Assembly (NCBI RefSeq): GCF_025264665.1
Contig: NZ_CP073697.1
Span: forward strand, 1,364,001-1,428,000
Reading direction: 5' to 3'
Origin: Edaphobacter flagellatus
GTDB lineage: Bacteria > Acidobacteriota > Terriglobia > Terriglobales > Acidobacteriaceae
DNA: 64,000 bases
Below, piece by piece: positions 17,257 through 27,000 of the stretch. The notes under the pieces are model-generated. The model was given only the letters and a program-made list of their open reading frames with translations. It searched no databases and had not been told where the DNA came from. The position numbers and the translations under genes are program-made. The first letter of the stretch is position 1; each line of letters opens with the position of its first letter.

Positions 17257-18522
17257 ATGAGTTTGACAGAAAAGATCTTTGGATCGAAACCGGACGGACA
17301 GACCAGCAAGCGCGCCTCGCGGAAGGCTAAGGCTGTCTCCGTGGCAATGTTGTCCGCCATGCTTAGCCTGACGGCCTGCACGCGCGATTACACGGTCGCT
17401 TACGTATATGCAACGGCTGCAGGCGGCGGCGGCACTGGCGTCATCAATGAATATGGCGTCGACTACCAATCCGGCGCTCTGGTTCCGATCTCAGGTTCGC
17501 CCGTTGCCGCCGGGAACAATCCCGTCAAAGCTGTCGCCACCTCAAACGGCCTGTTTCTTTATGTCGTGAATCAGGGTGACTCGAATGTGCAGTTGTTCGC
17601 GGTAGGATCGGACGGCAAGCTGACTTCGAAAGCTACCTATAAGACCGGGACGAATCCGACCTCTGCGGCGCTGGATGCGGCGAACAAGTTTCTGTATGTG
17701 ACTTATACGTATCAGCCGGGCTACTCGGCGACAAATGCCGGGCCTGGCGGCATTACGGTCTTCCCGGTCAATGCAGACAATACGCTGGGAACGGCGACCA
17801 ATGTGAATGTCGGCAACAATCCGACCGGCATTGTTACGACGAACTTCAACAACTATGTCTATGTGATCGATGCGGAGCCTGCTGTTGGTTCAGGTTCGCC
17901 CTATGGCGTGTTGCTGGCGTTCTCGCAGAATGCAAGCTCGGGCGCGCTGACTCCGATTGGTAAGACTGTCATCTCGACCGATGTAACGGGACGCACTGTC
18001 GCCGCCGGCTATGGAGCAGGAACCTCTCCGAGCGGTATTGCTGTCGATCCGGCTTCGCGGTTTGTCTACGTCACGGACCGCGCGACCAACCAGCTTTACG
18101 GAAACATCGTGATCGCGGGCGGATTACTGCAGCCGATGCAGAATTCCCCGTTTGCGACCGGACTGCTTCCTATCTCAGTTACGGTTGATCCTCGCGGCAA
18201 GTATCTCTACGTTGCGAACTACAACTCGTCCACGGTTGGCGCTTATGTGATCAATGCATCGACGGGCGCTGCAACGGGTGCGGTTGGCTCGAACGCAACC
18301 AACGTTGGCACAGGACCGAACTGCGTGGCGATTGAACCTGCGCTCGGCATCTATCTGTACACAGCCGATAACCAGGGCAACACGACAAGCGGCCTGCAGC
18401 TTGATCCGCATAACGGCACCTTGAAGCCTGCACAGAACCAGCCTTATCCGGCAAGCGGAACGCCGACCTGTGTGGTTGCTGTCGCCAATGGCGCTCATGC
18501 TACCCAGGTGGTCAATCCGTAA
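17257..18522 (+). CDS. Secreted beta-propeller lipoprotein, copy 3
   Basis: A 421-residue protein with a longer, lysine-rich n-region (residues 1-26) before the hydrophobic stretch and lipobox LSLTAC. The mature start TRDYTVAYVYAT matches copy 2. Propeller blades are visible as NGLFLYVVNQGDSN, ANKFLYVTYTYQP, ASRFVYVTDRATN and RGKYLYVANYNSS. GAAGGAAACAG precedes the ATG. It is the last gene of the tandem set; the intergenic repeat beginning at 18553, which contains a terminator, closes the unit. Confidence 0.85.
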   Translation: MSLTEKIFGSKPDGQTSKRASRKAKAVSVAMLSAMLSLTACTRDYTVAYVYATAAGGGGTGVINEYGVDYQSGALVPISGSPVAAGNNPVKAVATSNGLFLYVVNQGDSNVQLFAVGSDGKLTSKATYKTGTNPTSAALDAANKFLYVTYTYQPGYSATNAGPGGITVFPVNADNTLGTATNVNVGNNPTGIVTTNFNNYVYVIDAEPAVGSGSPYGVLLAFSQNASSGALTPIGKTVISTDVTGRTVAAGYGAGTSPSGIAVDPASRFVYVTDRATNQLYGNIVIAGGLLQPMQNSPFATGLLPISVTVDPRGKYLYVANYNSSTVGAYVINASTGAATGAVGSNATNVGTGPNCVAIEPALGIYLYTADNQGNTTSGLQLDPHNGTLKPAQNQPYPASGTPTCVVAVANGAHATQVVNP

Positions 18523-18553
18523 CCCTCCCCCTGGGGTTGTTCTTATAAGTCTC

Positions 18554-18603
18554 CTGTTTCCAATATTTTATCTGTTTTGCACAAGATAAAATATTGGAAA
18601 CAG
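18554..18603. repeat. Perfect 20-bp inverted repeat inside element A
   Basis: Arms 18554-18573 (CTGTTTCCAATATTTTATCT) and 18584-18603 are exact reverse complements around a 10-base loop. It would form a long AT-rich hairpin. There is no T-tract, so it is not a normal terminator. The equivalent hairpin is not complete in copy B. Confidence 0.9.
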
Positions 18604-18640
18604 AGCGTTTAAGGCTAAAAATATTGATTACAAACGAGTT

Positions 18641-18676
18641 AGCCCCGGCTCCTGGAGACCGGGGCTTTGCTTTTGG
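18641..18676 (+). terminator. Terminator hairpin within element A
   Basis: Stem AGCCCCGG / CCGGGGCT with a 10-base loop, followed by TTGCTTTT. It lies about 120 bases downstream of the last lipoprotein gene and is the counterpart of the hairpin at 60776-60807 in copy B. Confidence 0.75.
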
Positions 18677-18896
18677 CTCTACTGGTTTAAGTGTAGCGAA
18701 GTGAGAGAAACTAATCGGCAGATTTTTTAGCGTTTATCTGCTTTGAAATGAGCAGGTTGGGATTTCAGGGGGCTTGACAGGATTTTCACCTTGCGTTGGC
18801 TGGGGAAGCATCCTGCAAAACCTACCTTAGCCGTGTGCTCCGACGAAGGTGGGGCGCTCGATTTCTTTAGCTCTCGCTGAATCTGGTTGATACGAG

Positions 18897-20105
18897 CTAA
18901 TGGGCGGCCGGTGTGGGGAGTTTGCGGGATGTGGGTGGGAAGCGGGTAAGGATGGCTTTGCGAGCCGGATTTTCGATGTAGCGGTAGACGAGGATGGAGA
19001 GCGCGATGAGTGCGGCGTAGGAGATCCAGGGATCGAACGCGGCGACGTGGAGGCGCTCGGGCAGCTTGTACATGTGGATGAGAATGAAGACGTTGAAGTG
19101 GAGCAGGTAGAGGCAATAGCTGCTCTCGCCGATGAGGAGGAGCGGGCCCCAGGAGAAGATGCTGGAGATGAAGTGGGGGCCGCAGAGCCCGAAGACGAGC
19201 GTGGCAAAGAGTGGGAGCAGGAGGCCTCCGTGCAGCAGCAGATAAGGCACACGCTCGGAGGCGAGGAAGAAGAAGAGGCCGAGCCCGAGAAGGGCGCAAA
19301 GTGCGATAGCGAGGCGCTGGAGCTGCGTGACCTTGAGGTTGAACTGCAGGCGCGAGAGCGCTACTCCCGTGAGGAAGGTGGCGGCATAGGGCAGAGGCGT
19401 GTACTTGAGGAAGCGGACCAGGTTCGTCGAAGTGTATCGGTCGACGGGTGCAGCGAGGTGGTCAGGGTTGGTGAGCAGATACAGGACGGCCGGAGCGAGA
19501 TCGATGAGCCAGAAGAGGCCAATGAGCAGAAGGAGACGCGAAGGTTTGCTTGGCCAGGGCAGCCGAATGAGCCAGGGGAAGGCTGCGTAGAAGGCGACCT
19601 CGCAGGAGAGGGTCCAGGCGACGGTATTCCAGAAAGTGGCGAGCGATGGGCTCCAACCTTGCAGCAACAGCGGTGTGAGGGTGAGGCCTTGCCAGAACTC
19701 GGTGTGCGAGCGCGCGGTCCACTCGATCTGGAGCATCCTGAAGGAGATGAGGAGGACGAGCAGATAGACGGGATAGAGGCGCGAGAAGCGAGCCATCCAG
19801 AAGTCGCGCTTGATCAGGCTGGCGCCGCGGTCGAAGTAGTTGTAAGAGAGGATGAAGCCGGAGATAAGAAAGAAGACATTAACGAAGACGAATCCATGCT
19901 GGACGAAGGGCCGCAGCGGACCGAGGTAGGGCGGGGTGAAGTGAAATAGAACGATATTGAAGGCAAGCAGCGTGCGAATGCCCGTGAGGGCTGGCAATGG
20001 CGGCTTGCGGGCTGGTGTGACCCGGGGTGGTGTGGCGGTCGTGGCCAAATTGAGTGTGTCCCTGTTTTGTCTAGACGCGATCTCCCGCGATTTGATGCGG
20101 TGCAT
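18897..20105 (-). CDS. Acyltransferase family 3 membrane protein (OafA-like)
   Basis: A 402-residue inner-membrane protein of the acyltransferase-3 family that O-acylates envelope sugars. After an arginine-rich N-terminus of about 35 residues comes the family start LPALTGIRTLLAFNIVLFHF with the conserved His, then FVFVNVFFLISGFILSYNY and FWMARFSRLYPVYLL (conserved RFxRxYP). About ten membrane segments follow. The last, SILVYRYIENPARKAIL, carries the usual IExP motif. It starts 12 bases after pyrH on the same strand, so it may be read through from pyrH. Acceptor sugar unknown. Confidence 0.88.
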   Translation of the reverse strand: MHRIKSREIASRQNRDTLNLATTATPPRVTPARKPPLPALTGIRTLLAFNIVLFHFTPPYLGPLRPFVQHGFVFVNVFFLISGFILSYNYFDRGASLIKRDFWMARFSRLYPVYLLVLLISFRMLQIEWTARSHTEFWQGLTLTPLLLQGWSPSLATFWNTVAWTLSCEVAFYAAFPWLIRLPWPSKPSRLLLLIGLFWLIDLAPAVLYLLTNPDHLAAPVDRYTSTNLVRFLKYTPLPYAATFLTGVALSRLQFNLKVTQLQRLAIALCALLGLGLFFFLASERVPYLLLHGGLLLPLFATLVFGLCGPHFISSIFSWGPLLLIGESSYCLYLLHFNVFILIHMYKLPERLHVAAFDPWISYAALIALSILVYRYIENPARKAILTRFPPTSRKLPTPAAH

Positions 20106-20116
20106 GGCGAAAGAAC

Positions 20117-20821
20117 TCAGGCTGTAACGAGGGTCCCGATTTTTTCTCCTGCAACGACGCGTGCAATGTTTCCCTGCTCGCGCATGCTGAAGACCATCAT
20201 GGGCATATTGTTATCACGGCAGAGAGAGACGGCGGTCGTATCCATGACACCGAGGTTCTGGTGGAGGATGTCGTTGTAGGTGATCTGGTTGTAACGCGTG
20301 GCGTCCGGCACTTTTTTGGGATCGGCAGAGTAGATGCCGTCGACGGAGGTGGCCTTGAGGAGGATGTCGGCCTTGATCTCCATGGCGCGCAGAGCAGCGG
20401 CGGTGTCTGTGGAGAAGAAGGGATTTCCGGTACCTGCAGCGAAGATGACGATACGTCCTTTTTCCAGATGACGCATGGCGCGGCGGCGAATGTAGGGCTC
20501 GGAGACCTGGTGCATCTCGATCGCGCTCATGACGCGACAGAAGATACCGCGCTTTTCAACGGCGTCCTGCAGGGCGATGGCGTTGATGACGGTGGAGAGC
20601 ATGCCCATGTGATCGGCGGCAACGCGGTCCATGTCGATAGCCTGCTGGGCGACTCCGCGGAAGAAGTTACCTCCTCCGACGACGATGCCGATCTGGCAGC
20701 CGAGAGCGTGAACAGCGGCAAGTTCTTCAGCTACTTTGTGGATGAAGACGGCGTCGATACCGAAGCCACGGCCAGCGGCCAGAGCTTCTCCTGAGATCTT
20801 AAGGAGGACCCTTTTATACAT
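20117..20821 (-). CDS. pyrH: Uridylate kinase
   Basis: Phosphorylates UMP to UDP in pyrimidine nucleotide synthesis; hexameric amino-acid-kinase-fold enzyme. The 234-residue product has [36 protein letters not shown], the ATP/UMP region [20 protein letters not shown] and [15 protein letters not shown], all diagnostic of bacterial PyrH. In many bacteria pyrH follows rpsB-tsf directly; here tsf starts about 7 kb away on the same strand, with accessory genes between. No clear Shine-Dalgarno site precedes ATG 20821. The frr gene that often follows is absent; an acyltransferase takes its place. Confidence 0.95.
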   Translation of the reverse strand: MYKRVLLKISGEALAAGRGFGIDAVFIHKVAEELAAVHALGCQIGIVVGGGNFFRGVAQQAIDMDRVAADHMGMLSTVINAIALQDAVEKRGIFCRVMSAIEMHQVSEPYIRRRAMRHLEKGRIVIFAAGTGNPFFSTDTAAALRAMEIKADILLKATSVDGIYSADPKKVPDATRYNQITYNDILHQNLGVMDTTAVSLCRDNNMPMMVFSMREQGNIARVVAGEKIGTLVTA

Positions 20822-20919
20822 GTTGAATCTTAGTATCGCATGTCATTTTATTTACGATTCATGCAACCATCCATGACCAAAGTAACCTCATACTGGATTA
20901 AGTCGTCCTGCATACTTCC

Positions 20920-22032
20920 ATGGCAAACCCTCCCTTGCCCAAGGTTCTTCCGCTTACGTCCATCCGTTTTTTTGCGGCGTTTTCCGTCCTGCTTTATCAC
21001 TCGCTGGCTACCCTCCCGGTAGGGTCTCCTTTCTTTCGGGCTGTGCTTGGATACGGCTATGTTAATGTGAGTTTCTTTTTCATGTTGTCGGGCTTCATTC
21101 TTGCGATTGTTTATCTCAAAGACGATCGGCCCATTGAAAAACGGCGTTTCTACCTTGCAAGATTTGCCCGCATTTATCCGCTTTATTTAGCAGCTATGCT
21201 GCTCGATACACCGCATTTTTTTCATGCTCAGCTTTTTCTGCAGCATAAGAGCATCTGGCAGGCTTTGGGAACGTTTTTTGCAACAACGGGTTTGGTTCAA
21301 ACATGGTTTCATTTACAAGGTCCCAACCTGCCGGGCTGGTCTTTGTGTGCTGAAGCATTTTTTTATCTGCTCTTCCCTTTTCTGGGAACGCTGCTATGGA
21401 AGGCGCGGGGCTGGTCGATCCTATCCCTGTTCGTTTTGATTTATTGTGCAGGCCTTGCAGTAGTCTTCGTGATCATCAAGGTGCAGGGGCACGATGGTCA
21501 GGGATACCATCCGGTTCCGCATCTGTTTATCTTCCTGCTCGGTATTTTGCTGGCACGATTCTTTGTACAGATTGCAGCAAACCCGAAGTGGGCGCAAATG
21601 TTAAACACATTCGCGCCGTTGCTGTTCGCTGGCAGTATCGCGGGATTTCTGATGATCCCCCTGTTTCATCTAAAGATCTCTGAGGCTCAGTTACAGCATG
21701 GTCTGCTGGCACCATTGTTTTCCGGAGTTCTTCTGTCGCTGGCAAGCGGGAACCGGTTGTTGTCTTCCTTGTTTTCGGCGCGTTGGCTGGTTACGCTGGG
21801 CGAGGCGAGTTATGGGATCTATCTGCTCCATGTGCCGCTCTACACCATACTGAGGCGGCCGATCGAGCGATTTGGCTTTCCGATGTTTCTCCTCTATGCA
21901 GCAATGACCATCGCTCTCAGCGTGATTACGTACTTTCAGCTGGAAGTTCCGGCGAGACGCTGGATCCTCAAGAAGACCAGCCGGACGTCAGAGGCAAGAA
22001 CAGGTTCGCCTCTAATTCATCAGGCAAATTGA
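20920..22032 (+). CDS. Acyltransferase family 3 membrane protein
   Basis: A 370-residue multispanning protein starting LPLTSIRFFAAFSVLLYHSL (conserved R and H), followed by GYVNVSFFFMLSGFILAIVY and FYLARFARIYPLYL. The C-terminal helix ITYFQLEVPARRWIL carries the ExPARR-like motif. Two internal segments (LVTLGEASYGIYLLHVPLYT) show the conserved YxxYLxH motif. Probable role: O-acetylation or other acylation of an envelope glycan. Start uncertain, as no good ribosome site is visible before 20920. Divergent from pyrH, convergent with the next acyltransferase. Confidence 0.87.
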   Translation: MANPPLPKVLPLTSIRFFAAFSVLLYHSLATLPVGSPFFRAVLGYGYVNVSFFFMLSGFILAIVYLKDDRPIEKRRFYLARFARIYPLYLAAMLLDTPHFFHAQLFLQHKSIWQALGTFFATTGLVQTWFHLQGPNLPGWSLCAEAFFYLLFPFLGTLLWKARGWSILSLFVLIYCAGLAVVFVIIKVQGHDGQGYHPVPHLFIFLLGILLARFFVQIAANPKWAQMLNTFAPLLFAGSIAGFLMIPLFHLKISEAQLQHGLLAPLFSGVLLSLASGNRLLSSLFSARWLVTLGEASYGIYLLHVPLYTILRRPIERFGFPMFLLYAAMTIALSVITYFQLEVPARRWILKKTSRTSEARTGSPLIHQAN

Positions 22033-22060
22033 TTCGTGATGATTGGAGACGTGAGGCAGG

Positions 22061-23167
22061 CTACGAAACCGGAGCGGGCCGGCGCTTTTCCTGCTCTAAG
22101 GTCTTCCGCAGACGGAGCATAGGCTGCTCCACGAAATGCCACGAAAGCAGCCCGGCGATCACGATGAAGCCAAGAGCCCCGGGAAAATGATTCAGCCATG
22201 TCGGATTGTTCTTGTGGATGAAGAAGGTCTGCCAGAGATAGAAGCTGTAGGAGAGAACTCCGATACGAACCATGGGCCGGGAGTTGAGAATGCGCCCCAC
22301 CCAGGAATTCTGATTACGGATAGCCCACACGATAAAGAGCGCGATGCAGATACTGTCGAGGGTGTATCCGATCGTGTTTCGGAAGTAGACGCCGAACAGG
22401 ATGTAGCAGGCGCCGGTAAGCAGCAGGAACCAGAGCGGCGCAATCCACCAGACTTTTTCGAACCTAGCGTAGAAGGCCTCGAATTTCGGCGTTCCAATCA
22501 GCAGCGCAAGCAGACAGCCGCACATCAGGGCGTCCATACGAGTATGGAGGAGCCCGCCTACTTTGAGGTTGAAGCCCAGGAGCTTGTGAGCCACTCGCAA
22601 GAACGGTGTCAGAGCGATCAGGCAGACGGCAACTTTAGCCGCAGCCGACTTGCCACCGCGCCACAGCGCCAGGATCAGGATGAGCGGCCATAGGAGATAG
22701 AACTGCTCCTCGACGCAGAGCGACCAGGTGTGCTCCGTAATCCACTGACTGTTTCCAGGCAGGTAGTTTCTGTAAAAGAAGGCACTCCCGAGGATGGTGT
22801 CGGAATGCAGAGGATAATGCGTGACGATGCAGAAGACGACGACGAAGATCAGATAGGCGTAAAGCGGAGGAAGAATACGGAAGGTGCGTCTGAGATAGAA
22901 ATCTCCGAGGTTGATGTGCCCTTTCGCGTCATGCTCCTTGAGAAGAAGGTGAGTAATCAGAAATCCGCTGAGGACGAAGAAGATTCCGACACCGTCGCCG
23001 CCCAGGCCGAACAGAAAGTAGCGAAGAAGGCCGATGGGGCTATTGTGGTCCATGAGATCCAGGCGCTGGCAGAGATGTAAGGCAATCACCATGAGGATCG
23101 CAATGGCTCTTATTCCATCGAGGCTCGGAATACGGCTATCAGACCGCATCTTTTCCACGCTGCTCAT
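22061..23167 (-). CDS. Acyltransferase family 3 membrane protein
   Basis: A 368-residue protein with the family start IPSLDGIRAIAILMVIALHL, followed by GVGIFFVLSGFLITHLLL, FYLRRTFRILPPLYAYL and WSLCVEEQFYLLWPLIL. The C-terminal membrane helix ends WHFVEQPMLRLRK (conserved VExP). ATG 23167 has AAGGA 5 bases upstream; the frame extends to 23227 but without support. It is the canonical OafA/YrhL layout without the SGNH domain. With 18897 and 20920 it makes three family members within 4.3 kb. Confidence 0.9.
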   Translation of the reverse strand: MSSVEKMRSDSRIPSLDGIRAIAILMVIALHLCQRLDLMDHNSPIGLLRYFLFGLGGDGVGIFFVLSGFLITHLLLKEHDAKGHINLGDFYLRRTFRILPPLYAYLIFVVVFCIVTHYPLHSDTILGSAFFYRNYLPGNSQWITEHTWSLCVEEQFYLLWPLILILALWRGGKSAAAKVAVCLIALTPFLRVAHKLLGFNLKVGGLLHTRMDALMCGCLLALLIGTPKFEAFYARFEKVWWIAPLWFLLLTGACYILFGVYFRNTIGYTLDSICIALFIVWAIRNQNSWVGRILNSRPMVRIGVLSYSFYLWQTFFIHKNNPTWLNHFPGALGFIVIAGLLSWHFVEQPMLRLRKTLEQEKRRPAPVS

Positions 23168-23456
23168 TTGTGTCCTTGTATAGGGAGGTATGATGTTTCT
23201 CTGCTTTGCCGGGGAGGACGCCCCCACTGGAACGATTGTATGGCACGGATGGCTGCACCGAAAAGGCTTTCCTGCCGTTGATCCTGCATCGAAATAGTCG
23301 GCTTAAATCGCCTGCCTTAAATTGCTTTTATGGATGTGCATCCTGGCGGATTGAGATGTTTCACGCACAGACTTTTGGGGGATTGTGCGCAACTTGCCCA
23401 CCTGATGCGGGTATATGCAGATGCGGCAGCACCGAGCGCTGCCCAGAGGAGACACC

Positions 23457-23921
23457 GTGCGTAAGATTCGATTGATGCTTGTTTTAGGTTGCATGATTTC
23501 GTCCGCGGGACTGGTAACGACAGCTCAGGCACAGGAAGTTCCAGGGCCCCATCCGGCTTATCTGCACGCGTTGAGTGATCTGCGTGCTGCCCGACACTAT
23601 CTGAACGACAACTGGGCGTGGGCTCCAGTCAAGCATGACGATAATGCAGCAATTCGCGAGATCGACGCAGCAATCAACGAGATTAAACATGCGGCCATCG
23701 ATGACGGCAAGGGATTGAACGATCCGTTCCCCATCGATACGCGGTTGAGCCCGCATGATCGTTTTCGCAAGGCCAATGAGCTGCTATGGAAGGCGCACAA
23801 CGATCTAAGCCGCGCTGAGGATGTTCCGCAGGCTCGTGGGCTGAGAGATCGTGCGATTATGCACGTCGACCAGGCTCACCAGATTGTCGACAACGCGGAG
23901 CGGACGGCTCGCTGGGAGTAA
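23457..23921 (+). CDS. Small secreted helical protein of unknown function
   Basis: About 154 residues from a GTG start with AGAGGA 5 bases upstream. A signal peptide (LMLVLGCMISSAGLVTTAQA) precedes a soluble, strongly helical body rich in Ala, Asp, His and Arg: LHALSDLRAARHYLNDNWAW, IREIDAAINEIKHAA and RDRAIMHVDQAHQIVDNAE. The pattern looks like a four-helix bundle with many histidines. I recognise no named family. Followed by a GC-rich hairpin shared with the convergent TonB-dependent receptor. Confidence 0.7.
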   Translation: MRKIRLMLVLGCMISSAGLVTTAQAQEVPGPHPAYLHALSDLRAARHYLNDNWAWAPVKHDDNAAIREIDAAINEIKHAAIDDGKGLNDPFPIDTRLSPHDRFRKANELLWKAHNDLSRAEDVPQARGLRDRAIMHVDQAHQIVDNAERTARWE

Positions 23922-23954
23922 GGGATTGCTTCACTTCGTCCATGCTTAACAGAA

Positions 23955-23983
23955 ATAGCGGCCGCTGTTCAGGCGGCCGCTAT
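23955..23983. terminator. Hairpin between convergent genes
   Basis: Perfect 11-bp stem ATAGCGGCCGC / GCGGCCGCTAT with a 7-base loop, between the stops at 23921 and 24004. No long T-run on either side, so termination efficiency is uncertain, but the position fits a bidirectional terminator. Confidence 0.65.
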
Positions 23984-24003
23984 GGATTGGCTTCTGGTTT
24001 GAG

Positions 24004-27000
24004 TTAGAAGATGATCTTGCCGCCTACGCGGAAGGTCCTTGATCCTCCGTTCAGCAGCGAGGTGTTGAGGAAGTTGGACGTCCCGCCGTTTGCGGTTACA
24101 TCCTTGTTAGCGGACGGGGTGTCGAAGTTCTGATTGTTGGTGACGTTGAAGAACTCCCCGCGGAGCTCCGCCTTCCAACGCTCATTGATGGCAATCTTCT
24201 TGAGCAGGTTGGCATCGAGACTCAGGTAGCGCGTGGTGTAGTTCGCGTTGCGGCTCTGGGTCTGGTTGGTGTTGTAGGCCGTAACCTGCACGAACCGTAC
24301 CTGGTCCCGCGTAGTGCAGGTACCAGCGCCGCCACCGACAAGACTGGCGCCGTCAACAAGACCGCTGGCGCATGTTGTGCTAACCAACGCACGCGAATCA
24401 CGCGGAGCATTCTTGTTGCCGAAGTCCGCACGATCACCAAGCGTGGAGCCGTCGTAGTCGCGATCGGTTCCATTCAACACGGTATACGGTGAACCGCTCT
24501 GTAGCCAGAGAATAGGAGCGACGGACCAGCCTCCGAGGATACGGTTCATGAAGCCGTGCTGGGGGCCGCGGATGGCCCAGTTGATGACCGTCGTGGAGAC
24601 GTGACGACGGTCGTTATCGGAGGGTCCGTAATCGATGTAGCCGTACGGGCCGCCAAGCAGGACCGACCGGGAGGGGTTCTGGCCGGACTGGTTGGTGGAG
24701 AAGGTCTCCGACAGAACATCCAGGTTCTTCGACCACGTGTAAGACGAGCTGAAGTAGACGCGGCCAGCCGGCGTATTCAGGCCCTGATGACGCACCTGCA
24801 CCTGGAGCGAGTTGTAGTTGGAGGTGAGGCCGCTGTCGCGGATCTGAATATTGCCGCGATTGGGGTAGACACGCAGTGTCTGTGTTCCATATGCGGTGCT
24901 CTGCGTTGCCACTCCTCCCTGGCCTGGAACGCCCGGGTTGATAGGGTTGGTGAAGAAGAGCTGCCGTCCGAGCGATCCGACATAAGCCACATCGAGAACG
25001 ATGTGCGAGGGGAGTTGCTCCTGCACGCCGAAGGAGATGTGGTGGTAGTAGGGATTGCGGATGTTCTTGGGGAAGACTGACGACTGCGCTGTGTACGGTG
25101 TCAGGGTAGGCGTGACGCTGGCCAGTCCATTCGAGATACCGAAGGTACCGCGAGGCTGGGCAGCGGTGTTGGTGGTGCTGGCAACGGCGAGGTTGGCCGG
25201 CGCGTTCGGTGAGGCTCCTGCCATGTTCGACAGCAGGTTGTTATACCAGGTGTCGTAGGTGACCTGCCAACCTCCGCGGACGACGGTGCGCCCATTCAGC
25301 AACGGAAAATCGATATGCGGGTTGTAGGAGAAGCCGAAGGTAGGACCGAAGTTATTGTTGTCGTGATTGACCTTCGCAGTAGAGAGGTAGTCGTTGGTGC
25401 CATACCCTACGAAGGCAGGATGGGCGAAGAAGTTTGCAGGCTGGCCGAAGTTCTCATACCGGAAGCCATACACCAGTGTGAGGTCGGGATTGACCTTGTA
25501 GGTGTCCTGCATGTAGATGGACCAGGAGAAGAGATTGGGTTGATAGCGTCCGCTACCGAAGAGGATGTTAACCGGAGCGGTGGAGAATCCGGCGTAATCA
25601 TCGATGAAGTTGGCAACAGCAGCGATGGCGGTCTTGTTGAACCCCTGCGCTGCGGTGATGTTGCTGTACGCGATGGTACCGCGCCCGTTGAAGGGAGCAA
25701 CCTGCACAGCATTCTGACGGGTGATCTCAACACCGGTCTTGAAGGCATGATGGCCCCTGATCCAGGTGATGGCGTCCGCATACTGGAAGTTGTTGGAGAC
25801 ACGTCCCTGCGGAAACCCTGACGTGATCGCGGGAACTCCCAGGCTGGTGACCGTAGTCTGGGGAATAGTCGCACCGTAGGCTCCGGGAAGCGGATTGAAC
25901 TGATAGTTTCCGCGGGTGTATCCAAAGCGGAACTCATTCACCAGCGAGTTGGTGATCTGGTAGGTATCGATGAACGCGATCGCCATGGTGCGCCCCACAA
26001 AGGGAACGTCGAACTGCGGCCCGTGGCCGACAGCTCCACCTAGGTTGTCCGAATTGCTGTCATACAGCCAACGGAACATCAGGCCTTGCTTGTTGGAGGC
26101 GCGATGATCGACACGAACCATGTGATTGTTGTCGAGGATAACTTCCTTAGCTGTGCGATAGAACTGGCCGACCTGGACAACCTGACCGGTTCGGGCCGTA
26201 CCATCGCAGGTCGTCGAGGCCAGAGCAGTCGGCACTGCGATGCTGAGATTGGAAACGCCTACACCGGTTGAAGAACCCGTTGGGTTGCCCGCGGCATTCA
26301 GCAGATTGAGGTAATTGGCTACGTTGTAGCATTTGCTGTTCCCGGCGAGGGCCTTGAGTGTTGCATAGCCAGCAGCCGTGGGAACATTAGAAAACGTGGT
26401 GAGAGCGTTGGAAGAGAAGCGATCCCACTGTCCGCCTGCGAAGAAGAAGGTACGGTCGCGTCCGTCGTAAAGATGTGGCAGGTAAACGGGACCTCCGATA
26501 GTGAAGGCCGGAATGTTCTCGTGGAACTTATTCTTCAGGTCGGGTGCAGGATAGTTGGGGTTCGTCTGAACGGCGGTCAGATAAGTGGCGTAGGCGCTGT
26601 TGTAGGCGTTCCGCTGGGTCTGAGTGCTGGCGTTGAAGACCTGGCTGCGGTAGACCTCGGCGATGGTGCCATGGATCTGGTTGGTTCCGGAGCGAGTAAT
26701 CTGCGAAACCACTGCTCCGCCCGCACGCCCGAACTCCGGGCTGAAGTTGGAGGTCTGTACATTGACCTCAGCAAGTTGGTCGTTATTGGTAATGGCATAC
26801 TGCGGACCGGCGACGGAGATGTCATCGTTCCAGAATCCATCGAGAAGAAAGCTGTTCGAGCGGGCACGGGCACCATTTACTGAGCCGATACCACTGTCGG
26901 TCGATCCACCGCTGCTCAGGTTAGACTTTACGACTCCGGGAACGATGAGCATCAGGTTCAGCGAGTTCTGACCTGCGATCGGCAGCTCGGCGAGCTGCGT

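Larger units (their letters stand above)
18553..18788. repeat. Dispersed intergenic repeat element, copy A
   Basis: This AT-rich stretch recurs, in the same orientation and order, at 60669-60914. Shared blocks in order are a CTGTTTCC left end, 30-bp-spaced AAAATATTG units, GAGTTA then CCCC and a terminator hairpin, GAAACTAATCGGCAGA, TTTAT-TGCTTTG, and GGGGGCTTGACA at the right end. On the minus strand the right end reads as an open tail VKPP...SFQSR-stop. It fills most of the 374-bp gap after the lipoprotein genes. No terminal-repeat or transposase features are visible. Confidence 0.75.

Noticed and set aside
18727..19299. A 190-residue minus-strand open frame
   Set aside because: Overlaps the 3' end of the acyltransferase in another frame; Arg/Pro/Leu-rich with no domain.
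18900..19949. A 349-residue plus-strand open frame rich in Glu and Gly
   Set aside because: Antisense to the acyltransferase at 18897; its extreme composition is the mirror of membrane-helix codons.
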